A stretch of 64,000 nt of DNA, taken from assembly GCA_024036415.1 (NCBI GenBank), contig JAMWET010001950.1, positions 378,001 to 442,000 on the forward strand, in the 5' to 3' direction. Source of the DNA: Prochilodus magdalenae. Lineage: Eukaryota > Chordata > Actinopteri > Characiformes > Prochilodontidae. Positions 56,375 through 64,000 of this stretch are shown here, in pieces (position 1 is the stretch's first letter; each line of letters starts with the position of its first letter). Position numbers and translations under genes: made by a program. Below the pieces are notes generated by a model. It saw only the letters and a list, made by a program, of their open reading frames with translations. It ran no database searches and had not been told where the DNA came from.

Positions 56375-56760
56375 CTCCTCAAAAGAATAGCTGCACAAAT
56401 AGCTGCACTCTAAACAAATCCATAGACAGGAATGAAACTTGATGGGATGTTGTGAGACGTGTGAACGATGCAAGTTTTACGTGACGTAGGCAAAGACAGG
56501 CTGTATCGCTGTACCTGACTGACCCAACAGACATGACTGAGGACATTCAATGCCCTTTATGAGTCATCCTGTTAGTGCCACCACCATTGGTTGATGGCTG
56601 CACGCTGCAGGACTACATGCACACAGACCATTACAGTGGCTGCCCTTAACGCCATGGCAACAGCGCCAAAGGCTGCAATGGTGTCAGACTGTGATAGAGT
56701 GACTTAGATGTGATGGCAGCAGACCATCTTCAGTGATGAGTGCCGCTTTTGATAAAACTA
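56375..56760 (+). mobile_element. Tc1 family-A left part
   Basis: CTCCTCAAAAGAATAGCTGC, GGAATGAAACTTGATGGGAT, AGTGCCACCACCATTGGTTG, AAAGGCTGCAATGGTGTCAG and CATCTTCAGTGATGAGTGCC follow family-A order up to the first catalytic Asp block (ATCTTCAGTGATGAG = IFSDE). It then ends at the GT repeat. Confidence 0.65.
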
Positions 56761-56792
56761 TGTAAAACGATCACTACCCAACATTTGTTTGT

Positions 56793-56993
56793 GGTGTGTG
56801 TGTGTGTATGTATGTGTGAGTGTGTGTATGTGTGTGTGTGTGTGTGTGTGTATATGTATGCGTGTGCGTGTGTGTGTATGGGTGTGTGTGTGTGTATGTG
56901 TGTGTGCGCGTGTGTGTGTGTGTATGGGTGTGTGTATGTATGTGTGTGTGTGTGTGTGTGTGTGCGCGTGTGTGTGTGTATGGGTGTGTGTGT

Positions 56994-57030
<37 letters not shown>

Positions 57031-57104
57031 TGTGTGTGTACGTGTGTGTGTGTGTACGTGTGTGTGTGTGTACGTGTGTGTGTGTACGTGTGTGTGTGTG
57101 TTCT
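56793..57104. repeat. Long interrupted (TG)n microsatellite
   Basis: About 310 bp of TG dinucleotides with regular CG, TA and GGTG interruptions (GTACGTGTGTGTG motif repeated near its end). Cys-Val and His-Thr frames here are artefacts. Confidence 0.95.
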
Positions 57105-58060
57105 CTGTAGTGTGGTCCCTTCACAACATCAGCGGTACTGGTCATTTAACTGAGGGTGTTCGAACGTCTGCATCCTGCTGCATGTGACAGACCGCGAGCA
57201 TTAACAACATTAAAGGTGTTCGGTTATTGACTCCCGAGGGTATTTTTTGGCTTCTGGATTGGTTTAAATCCTACATAACCGCTGCCTAGTTCAGGAATGT
57301 AATCTAGTGGAAGTCAGAAGCTTCTCATTTGGAAAAGTTTATGAAAAATCGTCCCTTGAGGTTTTCATTTTTTGGCCATCGAGCTCTGTGTGTGTGTGTG
57401 TGCATGTGTGTGTATACGGGATGGTGGAGCTACACTTGAGCTACAGCAGTCCCCCTGCAGAGTTGGAGATGCATGCTGAAATTAGACCCTGTGGTGCCAT
57501 TGTTGTTTTTCCCTTTTTTTTCTTTCTTTCTTTTTTTTTTTGCAAATCTTCCCTTAATTAGTTTGGGAGAGCGTTCTCCACGCTGCCCTTTCCGGAGCGC
57601 TTGGAGATAAGAGCGAGACTTGGTCACAATTTCTTTCCATCCTTCAGAAAAAGGGAGCCTTCGGGAGAAGACGGAACGCTGCAGCATGGGCTGAGGGAGT
57701 CGTCGGCACTCCAGAGGAGAGGAGTAATCTTTGTGTGGAAATGGAGCGCTTCATTTGGGTGTGAGGCTATTGAGTACCTCAGGTTTAATTAAATAAATCC
57801 CTCATAAGGGTCACATGACACGTCTACATTGTAGCACTCACTTTGTATGCTTCGTGGCCTGGTGAAGGGAGCGCTGCTAATTTGGCGCGGTCCCTTCAGT
57901 GTTCTGATTTGACTGTTGTTTTCCAGAGGTAAGTCCTGTTATTGATATTTGGAGCAGCTGAAAGCCGAATTGAGGCTGGAACATATTGCGTAATTAAATC
58001 CCCCTAAGGTCTACAGGCTCAGGTTTTTTTCGAGGGCAACATATGGCTTCATTAATTGCA
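57105..58060. promoter_or_regulatory. Candidate conserved non-coding region
   Basis: Nearly 1 kb of mostly unique sequence apart from a short GT run (57389-57412) and a T-rich stretch (57505-57542). Words such as CCTCAGGTTTAATTAAATAA, GCTGCTAATTTGGCGCGG, GCGTAATTAAATCCCCC and TTCATTAATTGCAATG recall homeobox-bound enhancers. A TTCCAGAGGTAAGTCC near 57922 resembles a donor site but no exon is framed. Composition only. Confidence 0.28.
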
Positions 58061-58562
58061 ATGTATGTGCACATCGGTTCAACAGTACAATGCACAGTAA
58101 GCAAGTCGGCTATTATTGGAACACCTATTGCTCCGGTAGGACAAGAACAAATGCAACCAATGCTGTTTTCTGCCCTTCTGTCCTCCCCACATCAAAAAGA
58201 CCAACCAGGATTCCATCAACATGGCCCATCATCAGTTGTCCTAGTAGTGGTTAGGTTTTGTATTAATATATTTCCATCCAAAAAACGTCATATCAAACAG
58301 TGAAAAACATGTCAGGTGGCCTTTTCATTGTGATGAACTGCCCCAGTTGTCTGGAGAGCATCTTAAAGGCCACATTATGTAACAATCTCGCCTTAAAATA
58401 GCAGCTTTAAAATCATTTTGATTGGGAATGGCATCCCTGTTATTGCTACTCCAGCCTGGAACACCTGCTACAGCGCTGTATAACTCTAAAGGAACGTGCA
58501 CAAGACCTCTTATAAGAACGCTGGATCTCTTTATGGTGCCATGTCGTGCAACAACTACCGTA
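58061..58562. other. Unassigned DNA
   Basis: Unique sequence, with TAACAATCTCGCCTTAAAAT hinting at a decayed repeat. No gene. Confidence 0.35.
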
Positions 58563-58670
58563 CTTCAGCTAGCTTTAAGAAGAAGCTAGCTCTGTATCCC
58601 CGGCATAGATATCAAGGCTGAGGCTACGAAGAGACAGAAAGAGGCAACGAGAAGAGTGTGTGGCTGAGCA
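58563..58670 (+). repeat. Interspersed repeat shared with 61205-61310
   Basis: TTCAGCTAGCTTTAAGAAGA, AGCTAGCTCTGTATCCCCGG and AGGCTACGAAGAGACAG align with the 61205 copy at perhaps 80 percent identity by eye. Element class unknown. It contains an AGCTAGCTT...AAGCTAGCT hairpin. Confidence 0.5.
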
Positions 58671-58844
58671 GGAGACAAGAGTACATCTCCGTCTGGCTTT
58701 TACTCTCTGGAAAGAGGTATAAGGATGTGTAACAGTCTCATGGCTTAGTCCCACATTGCCTTAGCATAGGCCGATTCATTGGTTGTCTCCACCATGACCA
58801 AAGCGTGACTTGTCACTGCGTCACTCCATGACAGTCTCTCATGA

Positions 58845-59160
58845 CACCATTGCAGCCTTTGGTGACACTGACATGGTGTTAAATGCAGTCGTTATGACGG
58901 TCTGTGTGCATACGGTCCTCCATCATGCAGCCATCTGCCATTGAGACTAATTGGTGCTGGCACTCATGGAGGGCATCACTGCTTGGTGAATGTCTGCAAT
59001 CGTGGCTGTTGGGTACAGTGATAAGGTCTGTCACTGCTCAGGTTATGTGGCCAACCAAACATGAAACTTGAGTTATTTACATGTCTAATGATGTCAAACC
59101 TACCCACCAAGTTTCAGTCCTGTTGGTTGATTCCTTCCGGGTGGAGCTATTTGTGAAGTA
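58845..59160 (-). mobile_element. Tc1 family-A relic, minus orientation
   Basis: GTGCTGGCACTCATGGAGG, ACCTACCCACCAAGTTTCAG, TCCTGTTGGTTGATTCCTTC and CGGGTGGAGCTATTTGTGAA are antisense family-A interior and end. It breaks off where the foldback palindrome begins. Confidence 0.55.
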
Positions 59161-59167
59161 ATTCTTA

Positions 59168-59400
59168 ATTTACCATCCAAAATGAACAGTTGGCTCAGTG
59201 GTCATTTTAGACCAGTCGTTTTGGATGAGTCTTGTAAAACAGTGTTTCAGGCCTCAGGCCACATAGTTACACTCAAATGATGAGTGTAAATATGTGGCCT
59301 GAGGCCTGAAACATTGTTTTACAATAGGTTTGTGAAGACTCATCCACAACGACTGGTCTAAAATGACGACTGAGCCAACTGTTCATTGTGGATTGTAAAT
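59168..59400. repeat. Foldback palindrome (long inverted repeat)
   Basis: Left arm 59168-59275 and right arm 59281-59400 are reverse complements at about 95 percent by eye, separated by only AATGA. The right arm has about 12 extra bases (TCACAAACCTAT on the complement). Arms include GAACAGTTGGCTCAGT and TTTCAGGCCTCAGGCCACAT. A foldback MITE or a cruciform-forming duplication fits. No coding content. Confidence 0.88.
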
Positions 59401-59429
59401 AAAATGGCAAAATATTTGTGGTGACCTCG

Positions 59430-59960
59430 ACACCGTGACCCCTGGGTTCCTAACACCACCACTGTAAAGATATCAGCTAGGGCAGTATGTTTACCTACAG
59501 TGAACCCTTTCTCATCAAAAAACTTTAAACAAGGTCTGAACAAACTCTGAACATGCCCAATACCAAGCACAGGGTGAAGGGGTGTACATCTCCACCAGCA
59601 TCCGACTCTGGAGCAGTTGAACTGTGTTATGTGGAGAGATGGGCTCAATCCAATTCCTTTGTGATGAGCTGGAGTGATCCAGAACTAAACATCCAACATT
59701 CATACCTGGCTTCACTGATGCTCTTTTGGTTAAGCTGCAATCAGATCCCTACAGCAATGTTCTAGTATCTAGTATAAAGCCTTTGCAGAAGAGCAGGACC
59801 TGTTACTGCAGCTCCATATCAATAACCTTGACCACAGAGGAAACGCTGGACATACAGTAATACTGAGGAATGTGATGTTTATGGGTGGTGACCAGGTGAA
59901 ATGCTGAGTGTTTCTGAGGTGTTGGGGTATCAGTGGGCTCTCATTAATCTTTATTGCTGC
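59430..59960 (+). mobile_element. Decayed Tc1-like element
   Basis: AACAAACTCTGAACATGCCC, AGGGTGAAGGGGTGTACATC, CTGGAGCAGTTGAACTGTGT and TACCTGGCTTCACTGATGCT belong to a fish Tc1 family related to family E. The frame through 59595 reads LEQLNCVMW, a decayed form of the LEQW..VLWSDE block before the first Asp. No termini are visible. Confidence 0.5.
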
Positions 59961-60318
59961 GAGTGTCAGTGGGATGAGCAGGAGAGTAAATTGCTCTTCC
60001 TTCTTCCTGGAGAGTTTCATTTAGTGCTCTGATGTGAGTTATTATCTACTCATCATCAAAGGAGAAAGCTTCAGAGACCGATGATGTTTTCTTCCTAGAC
60101 TGTGTGACAGGGCCCAGAGAGGGATCATCTGTCACATGCTTGTGTTCTTCAACAGATGCGCACCTCACACATAGACCTCAGTCTGTGGCTATGGAAATAT
60201 CAGAACCACAGAACCTCTGCGGTTGGTGTCATGTGATTTGTATATGAACTATAACCTCTAACTGTGACCTTTAAACCACATGCAGGTAGACACACATATC
60301 TATCTATATATATATATA
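59961..60318. other. Unassigned DNA
   Basis: Unique, ending in a short TA run (60302-60318). Confidence 0.4.
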
Positions 60319-60499
60319 CAGGGGTTGGACAATGAAACTGAAACACCTGTCATTTTAGTGTGGGAGGTATCATGGCTAAATTGGACCAGCCTGGTGGCCA
60401 ATCTTCATTAATCGCAATGCACCAGAAGAGCCAGAGTGTGGGAAGGTTCACGTTTAGGCAGGTAAGAGCACAGTTCTGCTCAAAATACTGCAATGCACA

Positions 60500-60836
60500 C
60501 AACATTATGGGTGACATACCAGAGTTCAAAAGAGGACAGATTGTTGGTGCACGTCTTGCTGGCGCATCTGTGACCAAGACAGCAAGTCTTTGTGATAGAT
60601 AGATAGATAGATACTTTATTGATCCCGAAGGAAATTTAGCAATTTTGATGTATCAAGAGCCACGGTATCCAGGGTAATGTCAGCATACCACCAAGAAGGA
60701 CGAACCACATCCAACAGGATTAACTTTGGACGCAAGAGGAAGCTGTCTGAAAGGGATGTTCGGGTGCTAACCCGGATTGTATCCAAAAAACATAAAACCA
60801 TGGCTGCCCAAATCACGCTGTATTGGCTGCAAAAGG
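60500..60836 (+). pseudogene. Tc1 transposase N-terminal remnant split by retroposon
   Basis: Before the insert, FKRGQIVGARLAGASVTKTA then SLCD; after it, SRATVSRVMSAYHQEGRTTS then NRINFGRKRKLSERDVRVLT and RIVSKKHKTMAAQIT. Together these are helix-turn-helix 1, a GRKRK hook in the GRPR position and helix-turn-helix 2 of a Tc1 transposase. The catalytic domain is deleted. Confidence 0.78.
60597..60637 (-). mobile_element. GATA-tailed retroposon scrap inside Tc1
   Basis: AGATAGATAGATACTTTATT then GATCCCGAAGGAAATTTAGC. The flanks TTTGTGAT and TTTTGATG are only roughly alike, so the duplication is imperfect or eroded. Sense is minus. Confidence 0.75.
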
Positions 60837-60904
60837 AGGCCCTACACCATACTAATAAATGATTGTGGTCTAAAACCAGGTGTTCAGTTTCATTGTCCAA
60901 CCCC

Positions 60905-60906
<2 letters not shown>

Positions 60907-60980
<74 letters not shown>
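60907..60980. repeat. Compound (TG)n(TA)n(GATA)n microsatellite
   Basis: TG, then TA, then GATA runs in sequence. The GATA part is the tail of the retroposon that follows. Confidence 0.93.
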
Positions 60981-60981
<1 letters not shown>

Positions 60982-61075
60982 TTTATTGATCCCAAAGGAA
61001 ATTTAGCAGCCAATAGCATGTTCACAATACAGAACAGTAAAAACAAAAACAAAAAAAAGATGCATTAATATTTGG
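60950..61075 (-). mobile_element. GATA-tailed retroposon 3' end
   Basis: The GATA run joins TTTATTGATCCCAAAGGAAA, TTTAGCAGCCAATAGCATG and CACAATACAGAACAGTAAAA. It is the longest match to the 31529-31715 copy. Confidence 0.75.
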
Positions 61076-61204
61076 TAGTCGAATTCACCTTGGATTAAAG
61101 ATGAACTAAAATTGACAGCTTTATGAATGAAATGACCTTAACCTGGTCGAAATACCGTCTCTCTTAAATTATCATCATGAGATGGATTTACGAATCCACA
61201 CAAC

Positions 61205-61310
61205 AACATCAGCTAGCTTAAAGAAAAGGCTAGCTCTGGATTCCCTGCATGGATTTCATGGCAGAGGCTGTGAAAAGATGGAAAATGGCAAAAAGAAAAA
61301 GAGAATGCAA
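61205..61310 (+). repeat. Interspersed repeat shared with 58563-58670
   Basis: CATCAGCTAGCTTAAAGAAA, AGGCTAGCTCTGGATTCCCT and CAGAGGCTGTGAAAAGATGG. See the 58563 copy. Class unknown. Confidence 0.5.
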
Positions 61311-61327
61311 CCCAGCAAACGACAAGA

Positions 61328-61882
61328 TGTCAAGGACAAAGAACTCAGGTCGACGTGAGCGGAGCTAAAAGTCAATTCGGCTTTATTACACAATGAGATG
61401 ATCCCACTAAGCAACAACACACGGTACAACATAAGGGGCACAGCAAAAACGTACTCAGAGACAGGCAGAGATCAGAACCAGGAGAGACGAGCAACGGAGA
61501 TAAACACGTGGAGAGGGTAGGGCTAGGAGAATAGACAGAGGACGAAAACGAAGGTTGGAAGTCAAAGAGTGAGAAAGATATAGACAACAAGTACAAGAGG
61601 AGGTCAGGGGCAAAAAGAAATCAAAACCGGAACCGCAGATTATACATAGGAAACGCTCAGGATTGCAAACGGAGGTTTGGCAAAGCTTCGTAAATGCGAA
61701 GACGACAAGGAGCGGTATAAACAGGAGAGCTTCTTTAAGTTCAACTGTTATTAAACTCTGGCGACGGAGAGCGGAGCGGATTGGGCGGCTGTGAGCATGC
61801 GTGTGTGACGTCACCGAGCGCTGCCCTCTGGGAAGTTGAGTCCGGAGAGACACGACAGCAGGGAAGACCCGGAAGCGTGACA
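61328..61882 (-). mobile_element. Solo LTR candidate
   Basis: On the minus strand it begins TGTCACGCTTCCGGGTCTTC and ends TTGTCCTTGACA (TG...CA). A GTTTATACC TATA-like word lies near 61720. GTGTAATAAAGCC (poly(A) signal) lies near the 3' end, complement at about 61378, leaving a short U5 of about 50 bp. CpG-rich at its 5' part, unlike the flanks. Target duplication is weak (CAAGA versus CATCA), so the left limit is approximate. No retroelement genes attached. Confidence 0.55.
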
Positions 61883-62907
61883 CATCATGTAGGTCTAGGA
61901 CTCGCTTTTATTTGTTGGTGAGAGCTAAATGATGCAGAACAGTGTCATGGCTAGTGGGGAAAAAACCAAAAATCCAGAATACAACACAACAAAACAAAAC
62001 AAAAGATTAATTCCCATCCCTGCCGGTAATATTAATCCAGTATCCGTCACGTCTATAGTTTCTACAAGCCTTCTAAATAGTAATTCCAGAGGAAATAACC
62101 TTCTTTTATTTACCAATTTGTTAATTTACCAAATTGGACATCAGGCATGCAAATGGTCCTTTGAGTGTCTAAATAGCGCCATTAACTTTACCAAAGAACC
62201 CTTATAGAACTTAAGACTGAAGCTAACCTTATTCTAGCTTGTTTGCTAACTTGCTAAAAGCTAGTATTATTCAAACCTATGCTAATATGCAATAGTCAAT
62301 GTTATAGGTAACAATCATACGGTTACAGTGTTATTAACAACACATTTAAATTTATTCTCATGGTAAAAAATATCACTAATAACTCTCTCCCTCATGATAA
62401 TGAAGATACAGTTTTGTCCTCTGATCTTAGGTGACAGGAAATTACCCAGCATGCATTTGCATCTCTAGTTTATCTTGTATTTGTACCAAAGGCAAGGTTC
62501 CAATACTATCCCACCGAAAAATACCTAGAACAAATCTGCCTATACAAAGTAGTGGCCTGACATTAGACTTAATGATGATGAACATAGCCAGTCACAGACA
62601 ATCAACCTTGTCTAACAGATGCTCCTGTGCAGCCTATTTATATTAATAGAAATAACCATGAGAGTCATCTCATTTATAAGCTACGAGACAGGATGTAAGA
62701 CTGGTTTGGTCCACTCCATCTTACTGCTACTTCTACACTATAGCATCTTCCACAATTACAAGGTCATTTGACAATGCAGTTCAATACTGCTAGCAGCTAG
62801 AAAAGGCCTCACTGATACATCAGCTAAGTCAGTGGTGTAGTTGAACATTGCAGCAACACGTTTTTTTGGACCCTTTCTGTTTTTTTTAATTTAGGAAACT
62901 CACTCAT
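61883..62907. other. Unassigned single-copy DNA
   Basis: AT-rich unique sequence. A 92-codon plus frame (61929-62207) has no recognisable domain. Confidence 0.4.
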
Positions 62908-63230
62908 TGTCATGTGGGGTCTAGATGAGGAGGCAGTAACAAATAAGAACAAATAAGACAAAACCAAAGAAACCAGAAACACTGAACCAGGCTTCAAAAC
63001 AACAGACATGAGGACATAACACCAAGCATGAACACAGGGAACCACAGGCAGTATAAAACAAGGGCTAACAATGAACACCTGGGAAGGGGTGGAGCTACAG
63101 ACTAAGGACAGGTGAAGGGACTGACAAGGAGGCAGAGACACGAGGAGCAAAAAAACAAAACAAAAGGCACATGGAAGTGACAAGAAACAAAACCCGGGAG
63201 AAAACAGACAAACATGGGCAAGACACTACA
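62908..63230. mobile_element. LTR-like block related to 8407-8785
   Basis: Starts TGTCATGTGGGG and ends GACACTACA. It shares ACACCTGGGAAGGGGTGGAG and ACTAAGGACAGGTGAAGGGA phrases with the 8407 block in the same orientation, and has TATAAAAC near 63053. The flanking 5-mers differ, so the limits or the insertion scar are uncertain. Confidence 0.45.
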
Positions 63231-63279
63231 AGATATATAGATGTAGATATATATATATAATACCTCATGGTCATAGAGA

Positions 63280-63490
63280 TTGTTGGACAAAACATGATCA
63301 TGAGCTGAGCGCCCCAGTAGCTGCTGTAACAGCCTTTACACTTCTGGCAAGACTTTCCATCACATTTTGGATTATGCCTGTATGGATCTCTCAAAATTGT
63401 GAGGTCAGGCACTGATGTTGGATAAGAAGGTCTGGCTTACAATCAACACTCTGATGAATTAAGGCACTGAATGGGGTGGAGGTGCCATTG
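63280..63490 (-). mobile_element. Tc1-like relic related to family E
   Basis: GTAGCTGCTGTAACAGCCTT, TGGCAAGACTTTCCATCACA and GAGGTCAGGCACTGATGTTG then GGATAAGAAGGTCTGGCTT correspond to phrases of the 42648 element (GCAGCTATAACAGC, GGAAGGCTTTCCACAAGG, GGACGAGAAGGCCTGGCT). Strongly decayed. Confidence 0.5.
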
Positions 63491-63892
63491 GAAATTCTCC
63501 ATAACTAACTTATCAAAACATGTCTTTTTGGAGGTTACTTTAATGAACTTGGCAGATAAAAAAAATTCCTGTACCTTATAATTGTACATAAGAACCCAAA
63601 GGTGCCTTGTTACAAACTTGTTTCTGTTCCTATGACCTACTGCAGGTGTTTTGATTTTGATAAACACATTTACTGCACACTGTTAGTTGGTATGTTTTTA
63701 AAAAGAAAAGGTTTGTCTTCTACCCTGGTTATACCCTAGTTTTCAGTATGTCCCATTCTGCTGCCAGTGCTTGTCTATGGTTTCGGCTGGTTGCTTGTCC
63801 TCAGCTCTTTGCTTGATATGTTAGCAATGGACGTGGCTGAAACACCTGAACCGAATAACAAGGAAGTCTGTCCACACATCTTTGGCCACATT
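63491..63892. other. Unassigned DNA
   Basis: Unique sequence. No gene. Confidence 0.4.
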
Positions 63893-64000
63893 GGGGGCAG
63901 TCGTGTGCTGGAGGTTAGGGAACCAGCCTTGTGACTGGAGGGTTGCCGGTTCGATACCCTGAACTGACAGTAACGACTGAGGTGCCCTTGAGCAAGGCAC
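63893..64000 (+). mobile_element. tRNA-derived SINE head, cut by window end
   Basis: GGGGGCAGTCGTGTGCTGGA, TTGCCGGTTCGATACCCTG (B-box-like GGTTCGATACC) and ACTGAGGTGCCCTTGAGCAA-GGCAC match the head and body of a second fish SINE type. It is different from the TAAGTCGCTCTGG family in its head, and continues past the window. Confidence 0.75.

Larger units (their letters stand above)
60319..60906 (+). mobile_element. Tc1-like deletion derivative, family G, with nested retroposon
   Basis: The terminal inverted repeats are CAGGGGTTGGACAATGAAAC-TG... (60319-60349) and its reverse complement (60877-60906), differing by one base in an A-run. It is preceded by TA; the right side has become TG in a TG/TA repeat. 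The interior keeps only the transposase N-terminus and then jumps to the right end, so it is non-autonomous. A GATA-tailed retroposon scrap splits the coding remnant at about 60597-60637. Confidence 0.82.

Noticed and set aside
56740..57187. Cys-Val-rich and His-Thr-rich frames of 96-137 codons
   Set aside because: Product of the interrupted TG repeat.

Overview
The window reads as a non-coding, repeat-rich stretch of a ray-finned fish (teleost) nuclear genome. The signs are dense, mutually similar Tc1-like DNA transposons, hAT-type elements, tRNA-derived SINEs ending in the GTAAGTCGCTCTGGATAAGA tail, retroposon 3' tails ending in GATA or GAATT repeats, solo LTRs, and long AT, GA, GT and GATA microsatellites. 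Nothing bacterial or viral is organised here: there are no operons, ribosome binding sites or CRISPR arrays. Family names come from motifs I recognise; no database was searched, and species and locus are not identified.

Only one ordinary host coding segment is well supported: the final coding exon of a plus-strand gene at 23984-24435, preceded by a TG-rich polypyrimidine-type acceptor and followed by a 3' UTR. I do not recognise the gene. A second, weaker candidate is a 139-bp minus-strand exon at 25227-25365 with good splice sites and a hydrophobic translation. The other long open frames are repeats read as protein, or decayed transposases.

Layout. 1-8.4 kb: single-copy DNA with two possible conserved non-coding blocks, a decayed Tc1 element (about 1995-2890), a complete Tc1 element with 207-bp inverted repeats (3806-5410), a SINE and a hAT transposase fragment. 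8.4-15 kb: a solo LTR, a 1.05-kb non-autonomous hAT element with an 8-bp target duplication, SINEs and a Tc1 relic. 15.6-20.1 kb: about 3.4 kb of polypurine minisatellite, then a CCATCCAGCA minisatellite. 20.1-25.7 kb: transposon relics and the host exon(s). 27.4-33.8 kb: an LTR and two large satellites (54-bp and 28-bp units). 34-48 kb: mostly unique DNA with SINEs, Tc1 deletion derivatives and a second hAT element holding a nested SINE. 48-55 kb: a Tc1 relic, a probable conserved block, and a 2.5-kb Tc1/IS630-type element with a spliced transposase gene. 55-64 kb: microsatellites, a foldback palindrome, nested Tc1 and retroposon insertions, and LTRs.

The most distinctive object is the 52105-54625 element: TA target duplications, roughly 72-bp inverted repeats, a three-exon transposase with an intact catalytic exon, and a 53-bp retroposon scrap inserted with a 12-bp target duplication whose own sequence supplies the present stop codon. 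I found no convincing sign of a wholly new biological system; the interest lies in nested insertions, repeat birth and the unassigned exon(s).
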